DNA of 64,000 bases from Halichondria panicea (GCF_963675165.1 NC_087388.1:2396800-2460799), one strand, 5' to 3'. Numbered from the stretch's first letter, positions 48,031 through 60,782 are shown. Notes: generated by a model from the sequence alone, not told the origin. Numbers and translations are program-made.

Positions 48031-48712
48031 GTGGATGGTTGATGGTTTTAAATCTATGAATCATCAATGCAGCAGAAGGGGGGGGGAATATCAAAGAATA
48101 CATGTTGCAATAAGTACACTGGCCTCATGCGCTTAACATACAAAACATTAATGGTTCGCATGTATGTTAAAGACATGGCAAGGTCTAATTCCTTGTAATT
48201 ACACGTACACATACACACGTAGGTACGCAAACTACAAGCCCATATAAATGAGTAATGGTTTAAAATTAAGGTCATTACATTAAATTTATGAGCTATCGTA
48301 TGTTTAATACTGACCAACCACTATTAGAGTCTACTCTCACCCGGACCCTCAAATGTAGGGCTGTTCAGATTCATTGATTCTCTTTCTCCATCATTCGTGG
48401 TACTCGTTCGTGGTATATATAGGCCAGGCCGTTACGCGGTATATCTGTCACAAACATTTCGGTCCCCTCGGGCCCCGGACCAATTTTAGCTGATAATAAT
48501 GATTGGACAGGCCTCGAAAAAAGTAGTCCAGCGCATGCACGGCTTTTGTTTCTCTGTCTACTATCTATGTTTTGATGCAGCTGAAAAGTTTAGCTACACA
48601 CAGGGGAGGAAGAGCTGATAGAAGAGGTATTCCACACTATGTCACCACTGAAGTACCCTGATGACTGTAAAGAGGGAAGAAAAAGAAGAAAGGCCAAGCA
48701 GTTTGTAGTTAG

Positions 48713-48757
48713 ATGGGCGTGGCCCGCCTCGGGCCACGCCCATCTAGTTTGTAGTAC
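48713..48757. repeat. Short palindrome at the right end of the duplication zone
   Basis: agatgggcgtggcccg faces cgggccacgcccatct, loop of 2-3 bases. Found 330 bases beyond the end of duplicated sequence. Confidence 0.75.
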
Positions 48758-48811
48758 GTGAACAATGGTGACTTCATGTACAAACACAAGAGAAAGGACA
48801 GAGTGAGTTGT

Positions 48812-49904
48812 ATGGGGTGTTATCTGTGTCAAAATGACTATGACAATGTACACACGCGTGCATTCATATGCACGTTACAATATGCATGTCAATATGCATA
48901 TGCACGTTACAATATGCATGTCGACATCCAATATGCACGTTACAACATGCATGCAACATGCATATGCACATTACAACATGCATGTCAACATGCATATACA
49001 CATTTACAGTATTATGCTGCATGGGATGTCAATAATTATGACCTCCGGCAGCATAATTATATACGCTTACACCCAATAATATGCATATACATGTCCATAT
49101 AATAATGATTGGTATATAAACTGGTTGGCACACACAACATTAATTGTAGATGACTCCTCCACAAGACTCCAATTTGAGCTGGAAAAGACGCCGCAATAAT
49201 TAGTTTGTTAGTAGGTGTGACATCAATTATGCATGCGGGGTAAAAATATAAGCCCACTCCACATGTACCGCCACATGTACCGACACGTGGAGAGTGGGCT
49301 TCTAAATATAATCTGCCCTCGTGGGCTACTCTCCAAATCTGGAGGCGAGAAAGATAAGGAAGAAGAAGTACCGACAGTGTATCAGACTCTAGCTAGCTAG
49401 TTATAGCTGTGATATAAATGGCTGACAAGATTACTCGCGCCAACGAGATAATATAATTTATTGTGCTAGTCCTATTATATATAATGACCACTTGTACTTT
49501 GACCCAATGACCACATAATCTAGACTCCACCCTTTCCGCCTACAAAATTACAGTGTAATTACTCTCAATAACCGGATACATGCATATTGTGATGTGTACG
49601 TAATGTGTAAGTATACATGCACATGCCATAATTATTATTGACTTGATAATTGTGTAATGTGTAGATATATACATGTCAACGTGTATATGCATGTTGTAAT
49701 GTATATATATATTATGTTGACATGCATGTTGCATGCATGCATATTGTAAGGTGCTATGCATGTTGCATGTATATTGTAATGTGCATATGCATTTTGACAT
49801 GTATATTGTAACGTGCATATGCATTTTGACATGTATATTGTATGTGCATATGAATGCACAGTGTGTGCATTGTCATAGTCATTTTGACACAGATAACACC
49901 CCAT
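48812..49904. mobile_element. 1.1-kb inverted-repeat element with tandem-repeat arms
   Basis: Ends atggggtgttatctgtgtca and complement. Each arm then runs into tandem copies of a 26-30 bp unit near catatgcacgttacaatatg (48869-49005 and, inverted, 49655-49860). The centre has a further hairpin (49253-49303) and no protein frame. Confidence 0.75.
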
Positions 49905-50046
49905 ATAGTTGGTGTATCTGTAATGTAGTTGAAATTACAATCATTACAGGAGTGGCCATCTCAAGGTATAATTATTTAGTAGTTTAGTTACTAATAACAG
50001 TCGAACAGCAACTGGAATAAATGCGAGAAGTTTATTTTCCAGGAAG

Positions 50047-50158
50047 TGGGCGTGTCCAGAAGCAAATAGCTGGTGCCATTGTGTGAGTAGCTGCCTGTAG
50101 TTAGAGCTGTGTAGCATAGACCTAGACTACTGTTAGAAGCTGTTTAAAGCTCAGAAGG
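50047..50158 (+). other. Possible untranslated first exon
   Basis: GC-richer stretch ending in cagaag/gtaagtacag, a strong splice donor. No ATG-led frame. Could start a plus-strand gene, but I could not find its next exon with confidence. Confidence 0.25.
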
Positions 50159-50532
50159 TAAGTACAGAAGTTGGTTTTGTAGTATATGTTTGAAATTAGG
50201 GGTATACTTCAAGTTGAAGCAAGTTTTGTTGAGTAATGTAGCCAAAATTGCCATTCCTGTAAACATAATTTTGGGCTTTTACATGGAGTAGCTAGTCTGT
50301 TACGGGTGGGACACAACTTCTAACTATATAAGTCTGTTCCAATGTTATTAAGCTAAGTGTATGCAGAGTTTTGTAAGTGTATTCTCTTTGCAACAATTTG
50401 TCAGTTGACTTTTGTAGATGGCACTACATTGTGAATATATCATAATAGTATGCAAACAATACAAAGAGCATAGTTAAAACATTATCTATGGTTAAATGTT
50501 CAGTCATGTTTGCATATCTATCAATTCGTCTT

Positions 50533-50715
50533 TTACTCCAGGCCAGTGATGACTTTTGTCTCTATATTCTCCTTGTCACTGTCACTGGTCTTTACTGTCC
50601 GAGTCCAATTCAATTTCCGGCTCTTTCGTTTCAGCAATCTCTCTGCAAATGGACCAGAAGTACACCCTGGTCCACAGCCACAGTAATAATGGCTGTATCC
50701 CACTGCTGCTAACAT
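50533..50715 (-). CDS. Unrecognised Cys-rich short frame, possibly a last exon
   Basis: Encodes GYSHYYCGCGPGCTSGPF, then a basic stretch (ERLLKRKSRKLNW) and an acidic tail, ending in TAA. An acceptor-like ttagcag lies just after the ATG, so it may be a terminal exon rather than a whole gene. No family recognised. Confidence 0.3.
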   Translation of the reverse strand: MLAAVGYSHYYCGCGPGCTSGPFAERLLKRKSRKLNWTRTVKTSDSDKENIETKVITGLE

Positions 50716-50719
50716 TTAG

Positions 50720-51546
50720 AAATGCTTAAAAACTCGCTATTACGTGGCAAATAACGGTGAGATTAATTAACCTGTTGCTCGTTAATGTTGGATGTTCAGG
50801 AATAATTTATGAGTAACATTACAGGTTTATTCCACTTGCTAGGTATACTAAATAAGCTGGTAGGTTAGCTGAGCTTCTCTACAGTGGGTAAGCATATACA
50901 GTGGTCTGTTCAGGCAATTCCTGATTAAAAAAATTTTTGACCTGTAATAATAGCATATTTTTCGTACCACAGAATACAAGTACGACTGATTTGGACGATG
51001 TATTGAGGAGGACATCTGCTGGATGTAATACACAAAATGTGGCTTTGTGTTAGTACTATTTTGTGGTTTTTTACAGCATTTTCAACGATGCATTTCTCGA
51101 CTCTCAATGGATCGACACAAAAAACAATTACATATAAATGTTCATTAATCCTATAAGATAGCACTGAACATGTTTAAATTCATCTCATACCTTTGCAACA
51201 ATTTGTCAGTTCAGTTTGCTGTGGCATGTAAATTTGTCTAAATTTGTTTGTATTGAAGTTTCTCAGCAAAGCCACGTGGCTGCTTTGTGGCTATATTTAG
51301 TTCCTGCCATGTGTAATCGATTGGTGCAGAAAGCAGGAAACAAATTAAACTGCAAAGGGAAGAGAGTTATAAACTACTTTTGCGCAAGCAATTGCGAATA
51401 GCTCATTAATATATTCATGAGAAAATAAAACTCCACGTAGGAGCATGTGCTGGAACCATTGCGGTTCGACTGATAATAATTATTATTTCATTCAAAATTC
51501 TTGTCCACAAACATAAAGTGAAGTGAATGATGAGACAGAAACAGGG
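50720..51546. other. No gene seen
   Basis: Short frames only; a minus-strand stretch at 50925-51164 is open but shows no motif or splice support. Confidence 0.4.
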
Positions 51547-51842
51547 TGTGTGCGTCTAAGTACAGATAAGTACAGAGGCTAACAAAAGAATAGAAAGAAT
51601 AGTAAGAATCACAAAAAGAGGCAATGCAGTAGAACTACAAAGAGATGAATAAAGTAGTAGCACATTGCGTGATTAAATTCTATTGCAGTCCCTTTCTCCC
51701 GAGAGAAGGGGAGTGGTTTCCAGTCTAGTATTATGTACTAGTATTACGTAACATGATATAATAACGGAAAACTGGTAAAGGTGACTACAGAAATCAATAA
51801 TGGTAAAGAACATTAATACAATAAAGTAAAGTGTTCACTACA
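51547..51842 (-). repeat. 3' LTR of the gypsy element
   Basis: 296 bp, TG...CA when read on the minus strand (begins TGTAGTGAACACTTTAC). Matches 54943-55129 but is longer; the two differ by several deletions. Confidence 0.85.
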
Positions 51843-52115
51843 CCACTCCCCACGGAATGAGAAAGGTATGTCGGAAAATGTACCCGACGTCCAGAACGAG
51901 TAGAGCAAACAGTGGGTGGTGGGGGAGACTGAGTGTTCAAATTAGCGGTTGGTGTGTACGTAGTAGTATTGGTATTGTTTGTTGAGGAAATGTGGGCTGG
52001 TTTGAGGCGGTCGATGGAGACTGTGCCGTTAAGGTCAAGGGTGAAATGTTTATCAGTTCGTTTGATAATACGGAATGGTCCGTTGTAAGGTGGTTGGAGT
52101 GGTTTCCGAACAGCA

Positions 52116-52840
52116 TCATGGCACGTGTGTGGCTGATGCTAGTCCGTCAGGAATGTGAGAGTTTCTACTGGTAGGTATTGGTCTAAAGTGTGTTTTGAGC
52201 TGGTTGATAAATTCGGAGGGGTCTGGCAGAGAGTTAGTTGGTGAAGGAGAAAAAAATTCACCGGGCAGACGAAGGGTGGTGCCATAGACCATCTCAGCGG
52301 AGATGTCTTCTTTCAGTGCACCTAGAAGTATGAGAGGTAGAGTATCCATCCAAGCCGTTGGTTGAGGTTGGGCCTTGAGAGCGGCTTTGAGTTGCCGATG
52401 AGCACGTTCAACCATTCCGTTGGATTGAGGGTGGTATGAGGTGGTTCGAGAGCGTTTGGAACCAAGTAGAGAGGTAAGGTTACTCCATAATCGAGATTCA
52501 AACTGTCGTCCGCGGTCTGTCACAATGGTGGATGGTACCCCAAATCGCGAGATCCAACCACTGAGGAAGCCACAGCTTCTGCAGTGGCTTCGGGCAACGC
52601 AGGTTAGGAGGTATGGGATGGTCCAACCAGGAAACGGTTGTCAGGTGTTGGAAAGGGTGTGGCTGTTGTGTGTCGTTGGATTTTCGCTCGTTGACACTGC
52701 GGGTCCATGCCTGGCTAAACAAATCGAGCAGTAATTAGTTTCTGAGTGGCACGAATTCCTAGAGACCATGTAGGGAGTTGAACACAGTTCGTCGCCATGG
52801 TTGCGGAACCAGGGGTCTTTGGGTGCCAATGGAAGTATCG
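52116..52840 (-). pseudogene. gypsy integrase region
   Basis: [13 protein letters not shown], then [20 protein letters not shown], the second and third catalytic acidic regions of the integrase core. The upstream part is in other frames (52641-52829). Confidence 0.85.
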
Positions 52841-52899
52841 AGAGTCCGGTAGGGCGACTGGTTGAGTTGAGGATGGTGAGTGCACGGATTTGTGGGTCA

Positions 52900-53195
52900 G
52901 TGGCTTAGCCATGGCGCACCTGAGGGCTACATTGTCTGTACCGCTAACGTGCCTGATTGTCGAGGTGAACTGAGTGATGTAATCGAGGTGTCGTGCTTGT
53001 CGTGACGAATGTCGATCGGATCGAACGTTCAGTGCGTACGTCAGGGGTTTGTGGTCGGTTAGAACATGGAAGAGACGTCCTTCGAGAAAATGGCGAAACT
53101 GTTTGATGGAGTTCTCTGTCAAAGGTACTGTAGCGGGTTTCAGCTGGACTGGAGAAAAACGAGATGGGATTCCGTTATAGAACTGCGCCAACAGC
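52900..53195 (-). pseudogene. gypsy RNase H region
   Basis: HVLTDHKPLTYAL and ARHLDYITQFTSTIRHVSG, the usual RNase H plus tether pattern of Ty3/gypsy elements. Confidence 0.82.
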
Positions 53196-53880
53196 AGTGT
53201 CGGATGCGTCGGTCATGAGACAGGTGGGTTGAGGGTAAGAGAGGAGGGAAGCGTTAGCAAGGGGTGCCAGTTTGGCTGACGAAATGAGGGAGTGCAGTGG
53301 TTGCATAAGGTCAACACAGTGAGGTAGAAAACGATGGTAAAAGTTCACAAGTCCAATGAAAGCGCCGGAGTTGGCGTTGAGACTGAGGTTGTGGAAATTC
53401 CCGAACAGCTTGCACTTTGTCTGGGAGAGGGGTGAAACCAAGTAGGCACTTGTTGGGGTTGACGTGGCGTTCGAAAACAGTTTGAAAGTCCTTGAGGTGT
53501 TGATCGTGGGTGGGGCTGGCAATGAGAACATCGTCTATGTAGGCATAGGCGGCTGGTACCCCACGGAGAACTTGGTCCATAAATCGTTGGAATGTTTGGG
53601 CAGCGTTCCTGAGGCCGAATGGCATCTTGACAAATTCAAACAGTCCGAAGGGTGTGGTAATCGCCGTCTTGGGTACATCCGAGGGGGCCACAGGAATCTG
53701 ATGGTAGGCACGTACGAGATCCAGTTTAGAAAATATAGTGGAACCCTGTAGAGAGGAAGAAAAATCAGGACAGGATACGGATCAGGCGCACGACAGGTCT
53801 TTAGGAACCGTGGGGAAGGTCTGATGATGCCCAGCTGGAGCATGTGCTCGAACGAATTCCCTCTTTGCGACACGGAGACG
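53195..53880 (-). pseudogene. gypsy reverse transcriptase region
   Basis: [18 protein letters not shown] and [10 protein letters not shown] are RT motifs, the second holding the catalytic YxDD. The frame changes at about 53690 and again near 53400, so the enzyme is broken. Confidence 0.88.
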
Positions 53881-54084
53881 GTCTGGGACGGGCTGAGGTT
53901 GGTGGTCCTGTAGTTTCAATGTGGTGGGAAATGTTGTGTTTGACCGGTGCATCGGAGACAGCAACCTGTGTGAGTGAGGGGAGGAGGGTGAGGTAGGGTA
54001 TCTTTCGGGTACAGTGTTGCGCTCAGAGAGGAGTGCGCAGAGTGGATACCCTGAATGTGGAGGAGTTTCTGTGGGACATGTCAA

Positions 54085-54800
54085 CCATCAAACCAAAATG
54101 TTCAGCACCGAGGATTGGTTTCTGAACATCAGCGATGATGAAAATCCAGGGTAGTGAGCTCCAAGGTTGAGTGTGAGGGAGCGTTTCCCATAGGGTGTGT
54201 CGTTTATGGCCAGAAGAACGTCGTCGGTCAGTACACTGACTTCCGAACCTGTATCAACTAAAAATCGTGTATTAGTGTGTGCATCACTTACAAAAAATAG
54301 GCGACTATAAGGTGGGCCGGTGACACTTGTCGCCCGGCCTGAGAGCTGCATGGTTCCTGGGGGGTTTGTCTGGGGCATCCAGGGGAGCGGGACTACGAGG
54401 GCGACGATGGCTTCGGGAGCTGTGAGTCGAGGTAAGTGAGGCCACAAGGTCAGCAAGGCGTGTCACTTCCTCCTTGAGTTTTTCCACCTCATCCGTGTTT
54501 GGCGAGTTCCAGAGACAGTGTTCGGGTGTGTATGTCAGCTAGCTTGGCTATTACCATACGACATTCGTGAGGGTGTCTGCGTCAGCACCCAGTTGATCAC
54601 CCAGTAGCTGTTGCATTCTGCGGAGGAGCTGCCGAGTTCCTCGCCGCTGATGAGCTGTTGTAGTTTCCTCTGGGTAGAAGCAGCTGCCTTGAGTGTGTTG
54701 TAGGGGGTTGTCTGTGGGAGGTCGGAGGAGTAGATCACGGACTTCAGCAGCAAATTCGGGGCTGAGTGAGCTGATCACATGGTCAAACATGGTCTGGTGA
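54085..54800 (-). pseudogene. gypsy gag and aspartic protease region
   Basis: Gag-like part: MFDHVISSLSPEFAAEVRDL, a typical capsid-region pattern. Downstream, FLVDTGSEVSVL is the retropepsin active-site motif (Asp-Thr-Gly). The two are in different frames. No clear zinc-knuckle is visible. Confidence 0.8.
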
Positions 54801-54942
54801 TGCGCCTGGTGGTAAACTGTGCCTCAGGTGATGGAGACTGCAGAGAGGGTTGCTGCAGCTTCTGGCAGGTCCGGTTCTCCGCCTTCCAGTGTCATGTCTG
54901 GGGAGAAGCTTGGGCTGAGAAGTTACCGTTCGGATCACAGTG

Positions 54943-55129
54943 TGTGTGCGTCTAAGTATATATAGTAAGAATCACAAAAAGAGGCAATGTGGTAGGACAT
55001 GAATAAGTGGCGCATTGCGTGATTAAATTCATTGCGTATTACGTAACATGATATAATAACGGAAAACTGGTAAAGGTGACTCAATAATGGTAAAGATCAT
55101 TAATACAATAAAGTAAAGTGTTCACTACA
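54943..55129 (-). repeat. 5' LTR of the gypsy element, shortened
   Basis: 187 bp, missing several blocks present in the other LTR, such as the one containing tctcccgagagaagggg. Unequal LTRs imply an old insertion. Confidence 0.85.
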
Positions 55130-56700
55130 TATACGTAATCTATGTTTGATTCTCTCAATATCTCTCAATATTTTAGGATGATGCAGTGGGTGTGGCAAAG
55201 GGGAAATGCCCCCCCTTTTTCTGGATCTCGACTACTGATTATCTTGCTGAGCACTTCGGAATCTTGCTGCAGTTAAGCTATTCTGGTCTAAATCTATAGA
55301 CAGTTATCTTGCAAATAAAGCATCAGGCCGAAAAGTCAATTATGATGCCATAATTAAGAGGCGTGGCTTCCGGTCAAAATTTCGGCGCTGCGCAGCTGAT
55401 GTATTTTGCCCCCTCTTCCAAAAAATCCTGGCTACGCTCTGTTGATCCGATACGAAGAGAGAGAAAGAAAACGCTGTTCGCTTGCCATGTTGATGATATC
55501 TGGGGTGAACTTGCCCGAATTAAGAAGGAAATGGTTAGTAGATTTGCTCATCTGTCCTTGTATTTTAGTGCACATAATAATCAAAATATCAATCTCTATA
55601 ATTATGTGCACGAGTAACAAGCAATGGCAAGGATACTAATTGCACGAGGCGTAGCTGAGTGCTTTAACCGTCACGGGCCACGATTGTGGCCCGACTTTTT
55701 TTGCGAAATTCTAACTCTGCGATACTACGCACATCCCTGGAAGAGCTGTAGAATCACGTGCAATTAAGTCTAGAATTTTCCAAGCCACGTTGCTATGCTA
55801 AAATTTCATTAGCATCTTACCGCACGAAGCTATGGCTAGGTTGTTTACTAGCTTGAGGATAGCAATGGCGATGTCTCCTCTGGTGATGACAGTGCCTATG
55901 AAGGAGAGGGGATAGTAGGATACCTCCCAAAGGCTACCAGCTTGAACTGTCTGGGACTGAGGACATGCATGACATGGACCTAGACGCTAGCGCTATGGAC
56001 CAGGACGGTGAAAGATCAGGAGAGGGCTCACTGTGGGCTCACTGTGTGACTCTGGCAAGTAGTATAGTATAGCTAGAATATCAGTAGTGTCAGTAGTGTA
56101 AGTATAGTATAGCTAAAATAGTAATGAACAGTGTACGTATTGTACGATATATCTTAGCACTGTTACATTCATCCCATATGATAGGCTGATCCATAAAAAA
56201 ATTTTTTTGGATTTTATCTCACCGCTCGCCGAGCATTTAAAATGATAAAAACGGGTGAGCGTATAATAACCGTGGTTGTTATGGCAACACATGTTGCACC
56301 ATTTTATTCCTTGTTGTATGGGCATTCTATGGGCATTCTATTGGTATATGGTTGCTAGGAATTTTATTGCCCGATAGAGAATTTACAGACATTTCACTTC
56401 ACTGTTAATTAAGAATCCGACGGTTAAAGGGTTAACCTTGCCAGTGCTTGTTATGAGTGCATACTATTGATTGTTATTAAGGCCTGCAGTTTCAGTGAAA
56501 AAATTAGCCGCGGCCGTTATTCGAACGTGCGGTCGTCAAGGCAATAATTTCACGTCGTTATTGACGACGTGTGTGTACGAATCCCAGTGAATAATAGGAC
56601 AACATGCGATTATTATGTTAATCGGGATGTCAACTTGGTTCTGTATTATTGTTACACCTACATGTATACAGCAGGAACACCTTCCCTCAATATTTATGTG
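55130..56700. other. Unassigned, probably decayed transposon sequence
   Basis: Contains 55363-55617 (plus frame with RREREKKTLFACHVDD) and an acidic piece near 55850 (DSNGDVSSGDDSAYEGEG), in different frames. The acidic piece resembles transposase N-termini but not enough to name. (TATAG)-like repeats at 56060-56115. Confidence 0.35.
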
Positions 56701-56719
56701 TTTATTTTATAGGTGTCTA

Positions 56720-56890
56720 CTTGTGATATTTGCCAGCAAGTTAATCGAAAGCGGCAGGCCCGAACTTCACCCCATCCGTGTGCAGTTTGCTAGGAATTGA
56801 TTTTGTTGGTATTCTCTCTCCAACTGCTAACGATGGTTCCTTACTTTACCAAGTGGGTAGAAGCTATTCCTACACTTGACAAGAGGTATA
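56720..56890 (+). pseudogene. Fragment of a second gypsy integrase
   Basis: CDICQQVNRK (zinc-finger cysteines), then GRPELHPIRVQF, GIDFVGILSPTANDG and YFTKWVEAIPTLDK in successive frames. The order is that of Ty3/gypsy integrases. It lies on the opposite strand to the 51.5-55.1 kb element and is followed by an R1 repeat. Confidence 0.7.
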
Positions 56891-57304
56891 AACTAGAGCA
56901 CTAAAGTGCAAACCCTCGGCTGGATTATGAAGAGAGAGTGCATGTAGTGATGTTGTTATCATGTATGACTAACAGCAGCTCAGGAGTAAACCATGCTGAG
57001 AACAGGTAGCTCTAGCCTCAATCGTTATCTGAAAGAACGCAGTTCTAATGTAGCACTCGTTCTATGGTCCAGGAATTTCTTGGACCGGTAATTGCCCGCA
57101 CAAGGTCCGTACAAGGTGTATTACCCATGAATATCATTATGATGCTGACTCAAGTTGCACATTAGAACTTGACCAGGCGTTCTTTCAGATAACGAACGGC
57201 TGGTCTCGTGGTCTCGAGGCTCTAGGACCGGAGTCAGCTAACTGGCGGCTATAATTCTAGCTTTCTACCCTGTTCCATTCCTGGTACAAGATCACTTCAG
57301 TTAT

Positions 57305-57690
57305 AAATAACGCATGTGCGCAAGCGACGTATACGGTAGTGTGTTTGTGTGTGTAGACTGCTCAAGGAGAGGCTTCTAGTCGTGTTTACTTGGATTTTTA
57401 TTCGTGCTTCGTTCTCGAGTTCTTACTTGGAATGCCTTTTCCACGTAGCCAAACTTGTTTACCGAGTTGCTACTCTACTTAGTAGTTAGCTCTGCACTAG
57501 CTATTGGTAGCTGCAAGAGAGCTGCAAGTAATGCAGCCATTAAATTTAGACTTGAACAATCATGTTACCCACTCTGTGAGTTTTTGCATGCAGCAAAATT
57601 AAATTGTTTATCATGTGCTATTAAAACATTTTAGTAGCTTTACGTTATGTAGCTCCACCGAGGCATCAGCACCTGCGGTGCTTTCATTGA
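57305..57690. repeat. R3 repeat copy
   Basis: Starts gcatgtgcgcaagcgacgta and ends ccaccgaggcatcagcacc, as at 29582-29975, with internal deletions. Confidence 0.65.
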
Positions 57691-57699
57691 CGCAGTAGG

Positions 57700-58820
57700 G
57701 TTGCCATCCACATGCAGTATATCAGTTACCTTGGTAGAGAACCTGTACTACCTTTGTGCCTGCTCAAGTCGAGCTCCGGACTACCTACGAGCCTTACAGG
57801 GGAACGGGCAAGTCCTCAGGCGCTTAGAGCCTGGATCTCCACCGTCATCTCTCTCACTTGGCTACCCGGGCAGCAGACTCGCTCCCGGTCACCCCGACGG
57901 AAACACCGATCACACGGAGCCATCGCCACCACTCCCCCCGAAGCGGTGCTCCCCCCATCTCACGGGACGAAAGATGCGAGTTCACAGGCATTTTACCAAG
58001 CGTCGCGTGGCACTTGTGGTTGCAAATGTTTGCAGACTGCACGTGCTCCTCACCTCTGGCGCTCGAGCGTTTTCAAACCACTGCGTGGCTTCAGTATGAC
58101 ATGCTCGAAAGATAGCTTCGCCCACCAGATTTAGTTGCCTCATGTTTAGCTGCAGATACCCAGCTCGCTTTTTATACCCGCGGTACACTTGGCGTCTGAA
58201 TGTCCAACCCTACTGCCACGTGTCCATTTTGCCAAACACTGCCTCGGCTCCTGCGGTGAACACGGCTGCACCTTCAGCATCACCCTTTCGGAAACGCCAT
58301 GTCATGTCAAGGGTCGGCAGTCCCGCTCAAACCTCATGCATTCACCAGGAGGGGTCCCTTACAAATCCCTACGCTCGTTCGTTCCCGATTGCATTTAATC
58401 AGGTCTCTCTCACACCTCTCACACACATAGTATCTATCTAACCAAGCTCTAACCAAGCTCTAACCTCTTACACAGATGCCTCTTCCGAAATCGAGCCTTT
58501 TGGAACGGGTATCGGTACACCATTGCAATTCTAGGCAACGTGGGACGGACCTCGCATCCTTCGGGTCCACTTTTAATGCCAACACTTGAGGCTGCAGCCC
58601 ATGTACATCACCGCTGTGACCTACACAAATAATTGGGGAAATATAACGCGAGCAGCAAGGTGTCCGTAGGAGAATTGTTTGACAAGGCTACAGGTATTCC
58701 ACGACAAAATCAGACGTCAAGGATATATCCTTTCTATTGCCGCCAAAGATGACCCACCTTTCCACGTTTCACGTTTCGCATCAATCATCAAATCCACTAA
58801 GAGAGAAACTGAATGATCAC
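57700..58820 (+). other. Long open frames of uncertain origin
   Basis: GC-richer than its surroundings. Three overlapping plus frames of 85-140 codons (57701-58134) and one of 99 (58142-58441), Arg/Pro/Ser-rich, then YTDASSEIEPFGTGIG near 58470. Likely a decayed retroelement; the family is not recognised. Confidence 0.3.
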
Positions 58821-59772
58821 CACAAACTCCGGATTGTGAAGAAATAGACATGTGTACGATAGTATTATTAGCAGACGTATGTATCTATAACAAATTATAA
58901 TCTGACACGTGTGTGCGGTTCGGCTGGTTTACGGCCTTCATCTTTTGTTTTTGAGGTGATTCGCCAGTAGCAACTTTTAGTTACATTGTATTGTTATAAA
59001 TGTTGTCACTCACCATAATAGAAAATTTAACGAGCAGAAGGAGATTTCTTGCAATTGTCGCAGCTTTAGCAACATGTACCTCCTACAGTCAGACGAATTC
59101 TTGTAGTGTTAGTCAGATCTACGGGGGTTTCCAAAAGATGGTTGGCTCTCCTCTCCAAAGATCGAGGTGCGCCATAGTGTCGTCAACCTAACACCAACAC
59201 CCATGCCGAGAGCCATCGTCACCACTCGGACCACCCCCTTCGGATCAGCGAGGCTCATGTCTTTGTTATAGGCTCTGCACCAGATCCACGATGACATCCG
59301 CTCATCACCAATACTAGCTGTGTCACTTAGTTCATAATTAGAACAACATTGAACTCAACAAAATTTTGCAATTGGGTGTGGTTTCAAATTATTATTTCAT
59401 GGCAACTTATCATTGAAGTCACATGAAATGTTAATGAATGTCATGTGCACCTCTGAATGATCTTGTATTAGGCTGCGCGTATATTACACACTGATGTAAT
59501 CTAGGACTTCAAGAGGAAGTGACAGCAACGTTTTTTGTAACAAGGTCTGAAAAAAAAATTGATTACAACAATATGTACGTACAGCTGTTTGCATAGACCT
59601 TGCAAAATACAAATCTTCACTGCATTACCATAAAACCACCGTACATGTCATGCAATGTTGCTATGCAAACAAATAGTATAAATTGTACATGCATGTAGTA
59701 TAGTTATGAGCAATGATGGCTTCTAGAACTAGACTATGGAACCGGGGAGGATTGAAGTGGAGAATGGTCTCT
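58821..59772. other. No gene seen
   Basis: One minus frame of 62 codons (59109-59297) without recognisable motif; nothing else stands out. Confidence 0.4.
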
Positions 59773-60176
59773 ATCAACACCTTGTGCTGAGACTTGCATG
59801 CTGAACGAAAAATTGTTACGCTAAGGAACCTGCAGATAGTTGACTCGCTCACTGTGGTATATCCTGTTTCTTTGCAGTACCTTTACTGCTTAAACTTAAA
59901 CTATCTTTTGTGATATTATCACAAAAGATAGTTTAAGCCTGCTGCTTATACGAGAAATGTGACCACAGTTGACTCGCTCACTGTGGTATATCCTGTTTCT
60001 TTGCAGTACCTTTACTGCTTAAACTTAAACTATCTTTTGTGATATTATCACAAAAGATAGTTTAAGCCTGCTGCTTATACGAGAAATGTGACCACAGTGA
60101 GCGAGTCAACTATCTGCAGGTTCCTTAGCGTAACAATTTTTCGTTCAGCATGCAAGTCTCAGCACAAGGTGTTGAT
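59773..60176. repeat. Inverted repeat enclosing a 129-bp tandem duplication
   Basis: Outer arms of about 93 bp are perfectly inverted (atcaacaccttgtgctgaga ... tagttgactcgctcactg and complement). Between them a 129-bp unit occurs twice; each unit has a 43-bp perfect palindrome whose half is cttaaactatcttttgtgat. A separate 26-bp palindrome (acactgacat/atgtcagtgt) follows at 60179-60206. Confidence 0.9.
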
Positions 60177-60782
60177 AAACACTGACATATTATGTCAGTG
60201 TTTGAGGTCCTTTGCAGTACTTCGTACTAACAGTTTCTTCAGCCTTCACACTGCTTTCCATACATTCAGTGGACGGTTAGTAGCTACATGTATATCATAT
60301 CTGCTGGTATATGCAAGCTAGTCCCAGCCCATTCTCCATCTCCATTTCCGATCCTCACTATAATTTGTATGTGAGTTTCATACCACCAACAAGTACATAG
60401 AATACATAGCTAACATTAAAACTCATCACTAAACCATCTTATGAAAACCAACTTGCTTTCTGCTACAGTCCCACAAAGGCTAGTATAAGGCTAGTATAGC
60501 CAATAAACCAGGAAATCTGGCGTTCTGGATTTTATTGCCACCTTAAAACAATCTGTGGCTAGTCAATTATAATTATGATCATAATTCTTCAAGTGAGTCA
60601 TCCAGCTTCCCATGGGCCTGTTTTGCAAATTAAACAGTGCTTTCAAGTGGGGTTTTCTGTTACAGCAAGCCTGGGGATGCAGTCAGTCCTGATGATACCT
60701 TATAACAGACTAAGGATCATGAGAAGGTACAATGTAATTAATGCATGACAACTTTTACCTTATTTCTTTTTTCTTTGAAGAA

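Larger units (their letters stand above)
37832..48388. repeat. Segmental duplication, right copy
   Basis: Same orientation as 1-11945, beginning 37.8 kb downstream. It contains exons 1-12 of the intact SPIDR gene. Copy-specific insertions include 45263-45646 and the reversed repeat at about 44730-45015. Beyond 48388 the sequence is unrelated to the ANKH side of the left copy. Confidence 0.93.
51547..55129 (-). mobile_element. Ty3/gypsy LTR retrotransposon, decayed
   Basis: Both LTRs and the gag-protease-RT-RNase H-integrase order of Ty3/gypsy elements are present on the minus strand. The polyprotein frame is broken in several places and the gag region is short, so this copy cannot make a full product. 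Purine-rich tract ggggagtgg immediately precedes the downstream LTR on the coding strand. No flanking target duplication is visible. Confidence 0.9.

Noticed and set aside
48834-49079. His/Met/Tyr-rich frames in 48.8-49.9 kb
   Set aside because: They are translations of the tandem catatgcacgttacaa units.
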